Part shown: in pieces, positions 1-8,962 of the stretch
Layout of the letters: each line of letters starts with the position of its first letter
Position numbering within the stretch: position 1 is the stretch's first letter
Assembly (NCBI GenBank): GCA_034112445.1
Contig: JAWUVI010000020.1
Coordinates: forward strand, 46,003-110,002
Direction of reading: 5' to 3'
Origin: Pelagadaptatus sp034112445
GTDB lineage: Bacteria; Pseudomonadota; Gammaproteobacteria; Pseudomonadales; Cellvibrionaceae
DNA length: 64,000 bases
Notes under the pieces: model-generated
The model's database searches: none
What the model saw: the letters and a program-made list of their open reading frames with translations, nothing else
Told to the model about the DNA's origin: nothing
Translations under genes and position numbers: made by a program

Positions 1-45
1 GCGGATCTGATCCCGAAGTGCGGATATTTGGAGGTTAACCTACCT

Positions 46-288
46 ATGCAAACAGAAATTATGCAACAAGGCGTCGATTTGATGCTGTTTGGTATGGGCA
101 CTGTGTTTGTGTTCCTTACTGTTCTTGTTATCTCGATGACCATCATGTCAGCGGTGATACAACGTCTTTTTCCTGAGGCTCCTGAGCCTCAAACTCTAGC
201 TCCAGTATTTGCGCCTGTGGGCACTCCTGATCCTAAGGTGCTGGCTATTATCAAAGCCGCAATAGAGCAGCACCGCAATAAAAAATAA
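46..288 (+). CDS. oadG: Oxaloacetate decarboxylase gamma subunit (OadG)
   Basis: This is the small membrane subunit of the sodium-pumping oxaloacetate decarboxylase. In this family it anchors the alpha subunit to the membrane beta subunit. The 80-residue protein has one hydrophobic N-terminal helix (about residues 9-33), a Pro-rich linker and a short C-terminal part containing PDPKVLAIIKAAIEQHR, as expected for OadG. A TTG at 28 is also in frame, but GGAGG at 30-34 is well placed for the ATG at 46, which I chose. It is the first gene of oadG-oadA-oadB, and its promoter lies mostly outside the window. A terminator-like hairpin separates it from oadA. Confidence 0.9.
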   Translation: MQTEIMQQGVDLMLFGMGTVFVFLTVLVISMTIMSAVIQRLFPEAPEPQTLAPVFAPVGTPDPKVLAIIKAAIEQHRNKK

Positions 289-293
289 TAAAG

Positions 294-334
294 AATCGCG
301 CTTGTATATTAATTATCCAAGTGCGATTTTTTTT
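294..334 (+). terminator. Terminator-like hairpin between oadG and oadA
   Basis: An 11-bp stem (294-304 with 318-328, one G-T pair) closes a 13-nt loop and runs into eight T residues. This is the form of an intrinsic terminator, yet it lies inside the operon. It may attenuate transcription or stabilise the oadG message so that subunits are made in unequal amounts. Confidence 0.7.
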
Positions 335-373
335 GTGAATAATTAAGTTGGATGGAACAGTAGGAATTTTTTC

Positions 374-2158
374 ATGAGTGAAAACAAAAAACCTTTAGGT
401 ATTACCGACGTCGTTCTTCGCGATGCTCACCAATCATTATTTGCAACCCGTTTGCGTCTTGATGACATGTTACCCATCGCTGCAAAGCTTGATCAAGTTG
501 GCTTTTGGTCGTTAGAGACATGGGGTGGTGCAACGTTCGATGCGTGCATTCGCTATTTAGGTGAAGATCCATGGGATCGAATCCGTGAGTTGAAAAAAGC
601 CATGCCCAACACGCCGATGCAAATGTTGTTTCGGGGACAAAATATTCTTGGTTATCGGCATTATGCTGATGATGTGGTCGATAAATTTGTAGAACGCTGC
701 GCGGTTAATGGCGTTGATGTGTTCCGTGTTTTTGATGCTATGAATGACATGCGCAATATCGAGACAGCCCTTAAGGCTGTCAAAAAGCAAGATAAGCATG
801 CTCAAGGCACAATTTCTTACACCTTGAGCCCTGTGCATACTCTTGATATGTGGGTTGAGCAAGGTAAGCGCATTGAAGATATGGGCGCCGACTCTATTGC
901 CATTAAAGACATGGCTGGCCTGCTAAAACCTTATGTTGGATTTGAGCTGGTTTCGAAATTAAAGGCGGCCTGTGATATTCCTGTTCATTTGCATTGCCAT
1001 GCTACAACTGGGTTATCGACTACTACAGCTTTAAAGTGCGTAGAGGCGGGCATTGATAACATCGACACCTCTATTTCATCTATGTCGATGACTTATGGTC
1101 ACAGTCCGACAGAATCTGTAGTGGCTATGTTGCAAGATACCGATCGTGATACTGGATTGGACTTGTCTTTGTTGGAAGATATTGCCGCTTACTTTCGAGA
1201 TGTTAGAAAAAAATACGTCAAGTTTGAAGGCTCTTTGCGCGGCGTTGATTCTCGAATTCTTACCGCCCAAGTTCCTGGTGGTATGTTGACCAACATGGAA
1301 AGCCAATTGCGAGATCAGGGCGCTGAAGACCGTTTTGATGAAGTGCTGGCTGAAATCCCACGGGTTCGTGAGGATTTAGGTTTTTTACCGTTAGTAACAC
1401 CAACGTCTCAAATTGTAGGTACCCAAGCGGTTCTTAATGTGCTGACCGGAGAACGGTTTAAGTCCATCTCCAAAGAAACCCAAGGTGTATTAAAAGGCGA
1501 ATACGGCGCAACACCTGCACCGGTTAATAAAGAGCTACAGGATAAAATTCTAGAAGGCGCCGAGCCAATCACTTGTCGTCCGGCTGATTTGATAGATCCA
1601 GAAATGGATAAATTGGCTGCAGAACTGCGCCAACTAGCTAGTGAGAAAAGTATCGCTTTAACCGCTGGCGAAGGTGAGATAGATGATGTTCTAACCTATG
1701 CTTTGTTTCCGCAAATTGGCCTTAAATTTTTGGAGAATCGCAACAATCCAGATGCTTTTGAGCCGATTCCCACAGGCAAAGAAGGTTCAGCTGTCAGCAC
1801 CGATGCTGGCGAAGAAGTTTATACCGTTAATGTGGAAGGTACGGACTATACAGTTACCGTTGCTAATGGCGGAGATCTAACCGGTATTGTGCCAGTTGGT
1901 TCTGGGGTTGCAGCTGTATCAGGCTCACCCGCAGCAGTTGGTGGAGGTGATCCTGTTAAAGCGCCATTGGCAGGTAATATTTTCAAAGTGCTGGTGGCTC
2001 CAGGTCAGGTTGTTAATGAAGGTGACAGCATAATTATTCTTGAAGCTATGAAAATGGAAACTAATGTGTCGGCGTCTAAATCGGGCACTGTAGGTTCTGT
2101 AAATATTAAAGAAGGCGATTCGGTATCTGTTGGCGACATTTTGCTAACCATCGCTTAA
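374..2158 (+). CDS. oadA: Oxaloacetate decarboxylase alpha subunit (biotin-carrying carboxyltransferase)
   Basis: This cytoplasmic subunit moves the carboxyl group of oxaloacetate to biotin, releasing pyruvate. The N-terminal carboxyltransferase domain (about 1-300) starts with ITDVVLRDAHQS and has the metal-site sequence PVHLHCHATTG. A conserved carboxylase domain follows, then an Ala/Gly/Val-rich linker. The C-terminal biotinyl domain carries EAMKMETN, with K560 as the predicted biotinylated lysine. The length of 594 residues is normal for OadA. The adjacent oadG and oadB genes mark it as the decarboxylase subunit and not a pyruvate carboxylase subunit. Confidence 0.96.
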   Translation: MSENKKPLGITDVVLRDAHQSLFATRLRLDDMLPIAAKLDQVGFWSLETWGGATFDACIRYLGEDPWDRIRELKKAMPNTPMQMLFRGQNILGYRHYADDVVDKFVERCAVNGVDVFRVFDAMNDMRNIETALKAVKKQDKHAQGTISYTLSPVHTLDMWVEQGKRIEDMGADSIAIKDMAGLLKPYVGFELVSKLKAACDIPVHLHCHATTGLSTTTALKCVEAGIDNIDTSISSMSMTYGHSPTESVVAMLQDTDRDTGLDLSLLEDIAAYFRDVRKKYVKFEGSLRGVDSRILTAQVPGGMLTNMESQLRDQGAEDRFDEVLAEIPRVREDLGFLPLVTPTSQIVGTQAVLNVLTGERFKSISKETQGVLKGEYGATPAPVNKELQDKILEGAEPITCRPADLIDPEMDKLAAELRQLASEKSIALTAGEGEIDDVLTYALFPQIGLKFLENRNNPDAFEPIPTGKEGSAVSTDAGEEVYTVNVEGTDYTVTVANGGDLTGIVPVGSGVAAVSGSPAAVGGGDPVKAPLAGNIFKVLVAPGQVVNEGDSIIILEAMKMETNVSASKSGTVGSVNIKEGDSVSVGDILLTIA

Positions 2159-2193
2159 TCCCGGTAGAAACGTAGATAAAGAGGAGTTTCCGG

Positions 2194-3519
2194 ATGGAAA
2201 GTTTTATCGGGCTTTGGCACGACACGGGTATTTATCAAATGGCCCCTGGCCAGTTGGCCATGGTTCTTATAGGTATTTTATTACTGTATTTGGCGATTAA
2301 TAAAAACTTTGAGCCTTTATTGTTAGTGCCCATTGGTTTTGGCGGTATTCTGGCCAATATTCCAGGGGCTGGCTTAGCCGTTTCCGCTGCCGAGTCCGCA
2401 ATAAGCAGTGGTAATTTAGAGGTGATGTCAGCAATGGCAGGGTCTTTAAATATAGAAGGTTTTATTGCTGATTCGGCGGAAGCGGTTAAACAGTTGAAAT
2501 TTGCTTACGACAATTCAACGGCTGAGCTGCATTTAGCCGCAGTACAAACAGCACGTGACTTGAACTTTACTGATGGCATGTTGTACAGCTTCTATTCAGT
2601 GGCCATAGCCTCTGGGGTAGCACCGTTAGTGATCTTTATGGGTGTTGGCGCCATGACTGACTTTGGTCCGTTACTGGCTAATCCAAAAACCTTATTTTTA
2701 GGCGCAGCGGCTCAGTTTGGTATTTTCGCCACGGTTATTGGCGCAGTGGGTATGACGTCTTTGGGGTGGATGGATTTCACTATCGCCGAAGCCGCTGCTA
2801 TTGGTATTATTGGCGGCGCTGATGGACCTACCGCTATTTACGTGGCGTCTTTATTGGCGCCTGAATTATTAGGCGCTATTGCAGTAGCTGCATACTCTTA
2901 TATGGCGCTGGTACCCTTGATTCAGCCGCCAATTATGCGCGCACTAACCACAGAGGCTGAGCGTAAAATTGAAATGACTCAGCTTCGAGTGGTTTCTAAA
3001 CGTGAAAAAATAGCGTATCCCGTTGTTGTTTTAATCCTTGTAGCGATGTTTTTACCTTCAGCGGCGCCACTATTAGGAATGTTTTGCTTTGGTAATCTGA
3101 TGAAAGAGTCCGGTGTGGTTGATCGCTTGAGCGACACTGCCCAGAACGCCTTAATCAATATCACCACAATATTCCTTGGGCTTTCCGTTGGTTCTAAGTT
3201 GGCTGCGGATAAGTTTCTTGATCCAAAAACCATGGGGATCTTGCTTTTAGGTATTGTTGCATTTGGTATTGGTACCGCTATGGGCGTTTTAATGGCCAAA
3301 CTGATGAACAAGTTCAGTGCCCAGAAAATCAACCCACTCATTGGTTCTGCGGGTGTTTCTGCTGTACCTATGGCCGCAAGGGTTTCGAATAAAGTAGGCT
3401 TAGAGTCGAATCCTCATAACTTTTTGTTGATGCACGCTATGGGTCCTAATGTGGCCGGGGTTATTGGTTCCGCTGTTGCGGCAGGGGTGATGATTAGCTT
3501 GGTGCAGGGTATGCAGTAA
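2194..3519 (+). CDS. oadB: Oxaloacetate decarboxylase beta subunit (Na+ pump)
   Basis: This integral membrane subunit decarboxylates carboxybiotin and exports Na+. The 441-residue protein is hydrophobic throughout, with roughly nine or more membrane segments. It contains the family signature GIIGGADGPTAIYVAS, which includes the conserved Asp of the Na+ path, and the conserved C-terminal stretch around NPLIGSAGVSAVPMAAR. A GAGGAG-type ribosome site precedes the ATG. It lies 35 bp after oadA and ends the operon before a terminator. Confidence 0.96.
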   Translation: MESFIGLWHDTGIYQMAPGQLAMVLIGILLLYLAINKNFEPLLLVPIGFGGILANIPGAGLAVSAAESAISSGNLEVMSAMAGSLNIEGFIADSAEAVKQLKFAYDNSTAELHLAAVQTARDLNFTDGMLYSFYSVAIASGVAPLVIFMGVGAMTDFGPLLANPKTLFLGAAAQFGIFATVIGAVGMTSLGWMDFTIAEAAAIGIIGGADGPTAIYVASLLAPELLGAIAVAAYSYMALVPLIQPPIMRALTTEAERKIEMTQLRVVSKREKIAYPVVVLILVAMFLPSAAPLLGMFCFGNLMKESGVVDRLSDTAQNALINITTIFLGLSVGSKLAADKFLDPKTMGILLLGIVAFGIGTAMGVLMAKLMNKFSAQKINPLIGSAGVSAVPMAARVSNKVGLESNPHNFLLMHAMGPNVAGVIGSAVAAGVMISLVQGMQ

Positions 3520-3561
3520 TTGTCGCTTAATCTATAGTTAGTAATTAGCTGCAATGTTAAC

Positions 3562-3587
3562 AGCCCGTTTAAAGCGGGCTTTTGTTT
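3562..3587 (+). terminator. Intrinsic terminator after oadB
   Basis: The inverted repeat AGCCCG/CGGGCT (3562-3567 with 3575-3580) is followed by a T-rich run. It lies 42 bp after the oadB stop and fits as the end of the oad operon. Confidence 0.7.
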
Positions 3588-3610
3588 ATTCGCTAGTTTT
3601 TTTAACTATT

Positions 3611-3631
3611 TAAAAAATAAAAAATAAAAAA
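3611..3631. repeat. Three tandem TAAAAAA units upstream of the alkylsulfatase gene
   Basis: The 7-bp unit TAAAAAA occurs three times in perfect tandem, a few bases before the ribosome site AGGAG at 3638-3642. The A/T tract could act as an UP-like element or a slippage-prone spacer. No function is shown by the sequence itself. Confidence 0.75.
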
Positions 3632-3647
3632 TAAATTAGGAGTGTTT

Positions 3648-5663
3648 ATGTCAGCCATCGCACGTGCAGGTAAAAAATTCTCGACCAATAAATTCATTGC
3701 TTCCTTAGTTTGTGTGGCGGCCATATCAGGTTGTGAGCAACAGGTTAGCTTTTCCGAAGGTGCAGATGAGCTGGGGTTTTCTGAGGCTTCGTCGGCGACA
3801 AAAAAAGCCAATAAAAAAGTTGCTGAACAATTGCCTTTACAAGATATGTTGGATTTTGAACAAGCACGTAAAGGCTTGATTGCGACGAGTGATTCCTTAC
3901 AAATTACGGCTGCTGACGGCCGCTTGGCTTGGGATCAAGATGCTTATTCTTTTATCGCTGGGGATGCGCCGGCTACCGTAAATCCAAGTTTGTGGCGTCA
4001 AGCCCAACTCAATGGTATTCACGGATTATTTGAAGTGACACCGGGTGTGTATCAGTTACGCGGTTTTGATCTGGCTAACTTAACACTCATAGACACAGAT
4101 TCTGGCTGGGTAGTCGTCGATCCATTAACCTCATCGGCTACCTCTAAATATGCCATTGAGTTTGCGCGTAAGCACTTAGGTGATAAACCAATTAAAGCGG
4201 TTATTTTTACTCACAGTCATGTTGACCATTTTGGTGGGATTGAAGGCGTTTTAACACCTGCCGAGCGTGCCGATATTATGATTATTGCACCAGAAGGTTT
4301 TACTGAGGAATCTGTCAGTGAAAATATAATGGCCGGTACGGTTATGGGGCGCCGATCTGAATTTATGTACGGTAGGAATCTACCGAAAACGGCGCGTGGC
4401 CACATTGGATCAGGTTTAGGTAAAGAGCCTGCCAATGCTGGAGTGATAAGCATTTTACCGCCGACGACTATTATTCATAAAACTGGGCAAAGTTTAATTG
4501 TCGATGGGTTAGATATTGTTTTTCAAAATGCGCCAGGCTCTGAGGCTCCCGCCGAATTAACTTTCTACTTACCTAAATACAAAGCGTATTGTGGGGCCGA
4601 AGTGGTGTCTCGTACAATGCACAATTTATATACTTTACGTGGTGCTAAAGTTAGAGATGCGCTGAGTTGGAGCGGTTATATTGACGAAGCTCTAGACTTA
4701 TTTGGCAAGCAAGCCGATGTGTATTTTGGTTCGCATCACTGGCCAGTTTGGGGCAACGAGAATGTCCAAAAATTTATTGAGCGTCAGCGTGATACTTACA
4801 AATTTATTCATGATCAAACGATGCGTCTGGCTAATAAAGGCTACACCCCAAAAGAGATCGCTGAAGAAATTAAAATGCCAGAAGCGTTGCAGCAGACATT
4901 TGATAATCGCGGCTATTACGGCACGCTAAAACACAACTCTAAAGCCGTTTATCAGTTTTATTTTGGCTGGTATGACGCCAATCCCGTTAACTTAGATCCT
5001 CTTCCTCCGGTTGCAGCTGGTCAGCGTTATGTTGAGGCAATGGGTGGTGCTGAGAGCGTACTAACACTAGCGCGTGCCTCTTTCTCTAAGGGTGAGTATC
5101 GGTGGACGGCTGAGTTGCTGAACCATTTGGTTTTTACTGATGCTGAAAATCTAGAAGCTCGTCAATTATTGGCCAACACATACGACCAATTGGGTTATCA
5201 GGCTGAATCTGCGCCTTGGCGCGATGTGTATTTAAGTGGTGCACTGGAATTACGCCAAGGTAAGAAAGTAGAAAGAGTATCGATGATTTCTGATGCTTCT
5301 GGTCTGATAGGCCAAGCCCCTACAGAATTATTTTTTGCTGCAATGGCGACTAACTTGAATCCTGAGAAAGCGGCGGGCAAACATTACATCGTTAATATCC
5401 AAATGACCGATACTAATGAAGAATTTGTCTTGACCATGGAAAATTCAGTTCTGCATCATCGCCAGCTTACTGCAGATCCTAAAGCGGATGTCACGATTAA
5501 AATCACCCGTGAATTATTTCTGAGACTCGTCACAAAAACAGCTGACATGAAAGAAGTTATTTTCGGTGATGAGCTAGAAATTGAAGGCAGTAAATTATCG
5601 TTGGTTGGTTTCTTTTCTTTGTTTGATAGTAACGATGGGAATTTTAATATTGTAACGCCATAA
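3648..5663 (+). CDS. Linear primary-alkylsulfatase, metallo-beta-lactamase fold, lipoprotein
   Basis: This is a member of the SdsA1/BDS1 alkylsulfatase family, which hydrolyses sulfate from primary alkyl sulfates and so frees long-chain alcohols. The metal motif THSHVDH is at residues 188-194. A dimerisation region and a C-terminal SCP2-like domain follow. The N-terminus is a lipoprotein signal ending in ISGC (Cys29), so the enzyme should be anchored in the envelope. An in-frame GTG at 3642 lies within the ribosome site, so the ATG at 3648 was chosen. The length (671 residues) is normal. Nearby acyl-CoA dehydrogenases could process downstream fatty acids. The true substrate is unknown. Confidence 0.9.
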   Translation: MSAIARAGKKFSTNKFIASLVCVAAISGCEQQVSFSEGADELGFSEASSATKKANKKVAEQLPLQDMLDFEQARKGLIATSDSLQITAADGRLAWDQDAYSFIAGDAPATVNPSLWRQAQLNGIHGLFEVTPGVYQLRGFDLANLTLIDTDSGWVVVDPLTSSATSKYAIEFARKHLGDKPIKAVIFTHSHVDHFGGIEGVLTPAERADIMIIAPEGFTEESVSENIMAGTVMGRRSEFMYGRNLPKTARGHIGSGLGKEPANAGVISILPPTTIIHKTGQSLIVDGLDIVFQNAPGSEAPAELTFYLPKYKAYCGAEVVSRTMHNLYTLRGAKVRDALSWSGYIDEALDLFGKQADVYFGSHHWPVWGNENVQKFIERQRDTYKFIHDQTMRLANKGYTPKEIAEEIKMPEALQQTFDNRGYYGTLKHNSKAVYQFYFGWYDANPVNLDPLPPVAAGQRYVEAMGGAESVLTLARASFSKGEYRWTAELLNHLVFTDAENLEARQLLANTYDQLGYQAESAPWRDVYLSGALELRQGKKVERVSMISDASGLIGQAPTELFFAAMATNLNPEKAAGKHYIVNIQMTDTNEEFVLTMENSVLHHRQLTADPKADVTIKITRELFLRLVTKTADMKEVIFGDELEIEGSKLSLVGFFSLFDSNDGNFNIVTP

Positions 5664-5710
5664 CGTTATAGGTATTAGTTGAAAGATAATGGAATAGGAT
5701 AACAATCAAA

Positions 5711-7588
5711 ATGATAAAACGAATTGCTGTGGCCGTTAGTGCTGTTATGAGTATGTCGGCTTTTGCTGAGCAACCCACTGAGCTGTTGTTTGGTGATACA
5801 CATTTACATACGTCCTATTCTTTTGATGCGTTCTTGAACAGTAATCGTTCGGCTGATCCCGATACCGCATATCGTTGGGCTAAAGGCTTGCCGGTTATTC
5901 ATCCACACAACAGAACCAAAGTGTCTATCAATACCCCATTGGATTTTTTGGTTGTGTCTGATCACGCTGAAGGCATGGGCATGATTCGCTCTTATGTTCG
6001 CAATGAAGCTGAATTCGACGACATGGGTCTTGTGGGTAATATTAAGCGTTGGCTGCTATTACAAGTAGTTTCTTGGGCGCTGGCTGATGAGAAACGAGGC
6101 AGTAAAGTATTTGGCAGTGTCTTACCTAAACAAGGGGCGGATAAAGGCGGCGATCCAGTAGTTGACCCGAATAATGATATAGCTGAATCTGCCGGTGATT
6201 ATGGCGATACTACCGTGATTGAAACGACAGCCTGGAACGAAATTGTCGATGCCGCAGAAAGGCATAATGAACCCGGTAAGTTCACTACCTTTAGTGGCTG
6301 GGAATGGAGTTCGATCCCAGTTGGCGCGAACCTTCACCGAGTTGTGTTTACCCCAGATGGCCCCGATAAAACGAAACAGTTCTTACCTTTCGGTTCTGAT
6401 CAAAGTCAGTATCCAGAAGACCTTTGGGCTTGGCTGGAAAAATACTCCGAGCGTGATGGCACTAGATTTCTTGCCATTCCACACAATTCAAACATTTCCA
6501 AAGGTTACATGTTTGCAGAGACAACCTTAAAAGGAGAGCCAATTACGGCCGATTACGCCAAGGTCAGAATGAAGTGGGAGCCGATAGTAGAGATTACGCA
6601 GTATAAGGGCGACTCAGAGACGCACCCTGATTTATCTCCAGGTGATGAGTTTGCAGACTTTGAAGAGTATGAACACTACATTCAGCAAGACAAAGAAGTC
6701 TTTAATCCTCAAGCCGCCGACTATGTCCGCTCGGCTTTAAAAAGTGGTTTGGCACTTGAAGATAAGACTGGGGTGAATCCATTTCAGTTTGGTGTGATTG
6801 GTTCTACTGATTCACATACAGGTTTGGCGGCCGCAGAAGAACCCAATTTTTGGGGTAAGTTCGGACGCGATTCTACCCCTGAAGCTAAGAGCAGTGGTGA
6901 TCTTATCCGTGAAGGTCCTAAGGGTTGGGATATGTCGGCTCAAGGTTTAGCCGCAGTGTGGGCTGTTGATAATACCCGTGAAGCTATTTTCGCCGCCTTT
7001 AAGCGTCGTGAAGTGTATGCCACAACGGGTACTCGTTTAGCGGTTCGCGTGTTTGCTGGTTGGGATTTCAATGAGTTCGATGCTCAAGCTATCGATCTAG
7101 CCGCTATTGGTTACAGCAAAGGTGTGCCAATGGGTGGCAACCTTGTCGCGCAGGAAAGTGCGACCGCTCCGAAGCTATTGATTAGAGCGACCAAAGACCC
7201 TAAAAACGCTAACTTAGATCGGGTTCAGGTGGTTAAAGGGTGGTTAGAAACTGATGGCAGTGTACAAGAAAAAATATACAACGTAGCTTGGTCTGGAGAG
7301 CGTGAATTGGATTCAGAGGGCAAATTATCCACAGTCGGCAATACCGTTAATTTAACCGATGGTAGTTACTCAAATACTATAGGTGCAGCTCATTTATCAA
7401 CCGTTTGGCAAGACCCAGATTACAATTCAGAGCAGCGCTCGTTTTATTATGTGCGCGTCTTACAAATTCCAACGCCGCGTCACTCTACCTTAGATGCAAT
7501 CGCTTTAAATATAGATCCACCTGAAGGTGTGGACGCAACTATTCAAGAGCGCGCTTACTCTTCGCCAATTTGGTATAATCCTAATTAA
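5711..7588 (+). CDS. DUF3604 family secreted protein
   Basis: The protein has 625 residues and a signal peptide likely cleaved after AFA (residue 19). It belongs to the DUF3604 family, which has PHP-like metal-binding motifs. Visible here are LLFGDTHLHTSYSFDAF near the N-terminus, VVSDHAEGMG, IPHNSN and GSTDSHTGLA, all typical His/Asp metal-ligand segments of a phosphoesterase-like fold. The biochemical role of the family is not established. It lies 47 bp after the alkylsulfatase with no terminator between them, so the two may be co-transcribed and may act on related envelope substrates. Confidence 0.85.
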   Translation: MIKRIAVAVSAVMSMSAFAEQPTELLFGDTHLHTSYSFDAFLNSNRSADPDTAYRWAKGLPVIHPHNRTKVSINTPLDFLVVSDHAEGMGMIRSYVRNEAEFDDMGLVGNIKRWLLLQVVSWALADEKRGSKVFGSVLPKQGADKGGDPVVDPNNDIAESAGDYGDTTVIETTAWNEIVDAAERHNEPGKFTTFSGWEWSSIPVGANLHRVVFTPDGPDKTKQFLPFGSDQSQYPEDLWAWLEKYSERDGTRFLAIPHNSNISKGYMFAETTLKGEPITADYAKVRMKWEPIVEITQYKGDSETHPDLSPGDEFADFEEYEHYIQQDKEVFNPQAADYVRSALKSGLALEDKTGVNPFQFGVIGSTDSHTGLAAAEEPNFWGKFGRDSTPEAKSSGDLIREGPKGWDMSAQGLAAVWAVDNTREAIFAAFKRREVYATTGTRLAVRVFAGWDFNEFDAQAIDLAAIGYSKGVPMGGNLVAQESATAPKLLIRATKDPKNANLDRVQVVKGWLETDGSVQEKIYNVAWSGERELDSEGKLSTVGNTVNLTDGSYSNTIGAAHLSTVWQDPDYNSEQRSFYYVRVLQIPTPRHSTLDAIALNIDPPEGVDATIQERAYSSPIWYNPN

Positions 7589-7600
7589 GGTATAAAGCTT

Positions 7601-7624
7601 AAGTTGAAGTTGAAGTTGAAGTTT
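7601..7624. repeat. Hexamer tandem repeat (AAGTTG)
   Basis: Four near-perfect AAGTTG units lie just after the DUF3604 stop codon and before the terminator hairpin. This is one of several short tandem arrays in the window. Confidence 0.8.
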
Positions 7625-7632
7625 GATGTATC

Positions 7633-7661
7633 AATGGGCTCTTTTAAGAGCCCATTATTTT
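7633..7661 (+). terminator. Intrinsic terminator after the DUF3604 gene
   Basis: A perfect 11-bp stem (7633-7643 with 7646-7656) encloses a 2-base gap and is followed by a T-rich tail. It ends the alkylsulfatase-DUF3604 unit before the next gene. Confidence 0.8.
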
Positions 7662-7744
7662 GTAAGCACGAAATTATTTTGAAAATTAACGGCTCCATTC
7701 GGGTAAAAAATTACGTTTAATTATTATTTTATAAGGAAAAACAG

Positions 7745-8896
7745 ATGACCGACCAAACCGCAATAAATGAAGAACTCGACATGTTTAGAGACATGGTTTT
7801 GAGATTTTTTGAACAAGAGATCACGCCTTTTTATGAAGATTGGGAAAAGGATCACATGGTGCCAAGGCAGCTTTGGAATACCATGGGTGAAGCTGGTTTG
7901 TTGTGTGTTGATATGCCTGAACAGTATGGTTCGGCTGGAACCAGCATCGATGTGCAAATGATGATTTTGGGCGAAATGTCCCGCTTAGGTTTTGGCGGTT
8001 TGGGTAGCGGTTACAATATCCACTCAAACATTGTTGCACCCTATATTTTTAATATTGGCAATGATGCGCAAAGAGATCAGTGGTTACCAAAAATGATCAC
8101 GGGCGAAGCCGTCGGCGCAATTGCCATGACCGAACCTGGTGCAGGTAGTGATTTGGCTGGCATGAGAACGTCGGCCGTTAAAGACGGCGATGAATACATT
8201 ATTAACGGCTCTAAGGTATTTATTACCAATGGTATTCACGCGGATGTCGTGATTGTTTGCGCGAAAACGGATCCTGCGGCTGGCTCAAAAGGTATTTCAT
8301 TGTTCATCGTCGATGCGTCTTTACCAGGTTATTCTACGGGTAAGAAAATTGAAAAAATTGGACAGCATGCCAGTGATACCGCTGAGTTATTCTTTGAAGA
8401 TATGCGTGTTCCCGCTTCAGCGTTACTGGGTGAAGAAGGTAAGGGTTTTGTCTATTTGATGAAAGAGCTACCGCGTGAGCGTTTAGGTTGTGCGATGCAG
8501 GGTGTTGAATCGGCGCAAGGTGCGTTAGATATTACGATCGATTATGTTCAAGAGCGCAAAGCTTTTGGTCAAGCCATCTCTCAGTTTCAAAATACACGCT
8601 TTAAGTTAGCGGAACAAAAAGCCGATATTGAAGTGAACCGAGCGTACCTTGAAAAGTGTGTGGCGAAATATAAGCAAGGGTTAATGACCACCGAAGATGC
8701 TTCTATCGTTAAGTTGATGACGACTGAAATGCAATGTCGAGTTGTCAACGAATGTCTGCAGCTGTTTGGCGGCTATGGGTATACCGCTGAGTACCCAATC
8801 TCACGTTTCTATGTTGATGCGCGTATACAAACTATCTATGCCGGTACGTCTGAAATTATGAAAGAAGTAATTTCACGAGGTATGTTGGGACGTTAG
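7745..8896 (+). CDS. Acyl-CoA dehydrogenase
   Basis: This is an FAD-dependent acyl-CoA dehydrogenase of beta-oxidation type that introduces the alpha,beta double bond and passes electrons to ETF. The 383-residue protein has the usual N-terminal helical domain, the FAD/substrate segment AMTEPGAGSDLAGMRT and the C-terminal signature QLFGGYGYTAEYPISRFYRD-like region (here with FYVDAR). The MCAD-type catalytic Glu of YEGT is replaced in YAGTSEIMKE. This is the pattern of long-chain or isovaleryl-type enzymes, which use a residue in another helix. AAGGA precedes the ATG. It is monocistronic between two terminators. The chain length it uses cannot be deduced. Confidence 0.9.
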   Translation: MTDQTAINEELDMFRDMVLRFFEQEITPFYEDWEKDHMVPRQLWNTMGEAGLLCVDMPEQYGSAGTSIDVQMMILGEMSRLGFGGLGSGYNIHSNIVAPYIFNIGNDAQRDQWLPKMITGEAVGAIAMTEPGAGSDLAGMRTSAVKDGDEYIINGSKVFITNGIHADVVIVCAKTDPAAGSKGISLFIVDASLPGYSTGKKIEKIGQHASDTAELFFEDMRVPASALLGEEGKGFVYLMKELPRERLGCAMQGVESAQGALDITIDYVQERKAFGQAISQFQNTRFKLAEQKADIEVNRAYLEKCVAKYKQGLMTTEDASIVKLMTTEMQCRVVNECLQLFGGYGYTAEYPISRFYVDARIQTIYAGTSEIMKEVISRGMLGR

Positions 8897-8920
8897 ATAT
8901 AAGTTTGACCGCTAAACTTG

Positions 8921-8962
8921 AACCAGCCACTACCTATTGAGGTGATGGCTGGTTTTTTTTAC
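8921..8962. terminator. Shared terminator between convergent genes
   Basis: A 14-bp interrupted stem (8921-8934 with 8941-8954) is followed by eight T residues. It terminates the acyl-CoA dehydrogenase transcript. Its left arm abuts the stop codon of the opposing AraC-type gene, so it may serve both. Confidence 0.75.

Noticed and set aside
557..862. Minus-strand reading frame inside oadA
   Set aside because: It lies wholly within the strongly supported oadA gene, has no ribosome site and no recognisable family. Similar antisense frames in oadB, hrpA, dnaX and the acyl-CoA dehydrogenase genes were rejected for the same reason.
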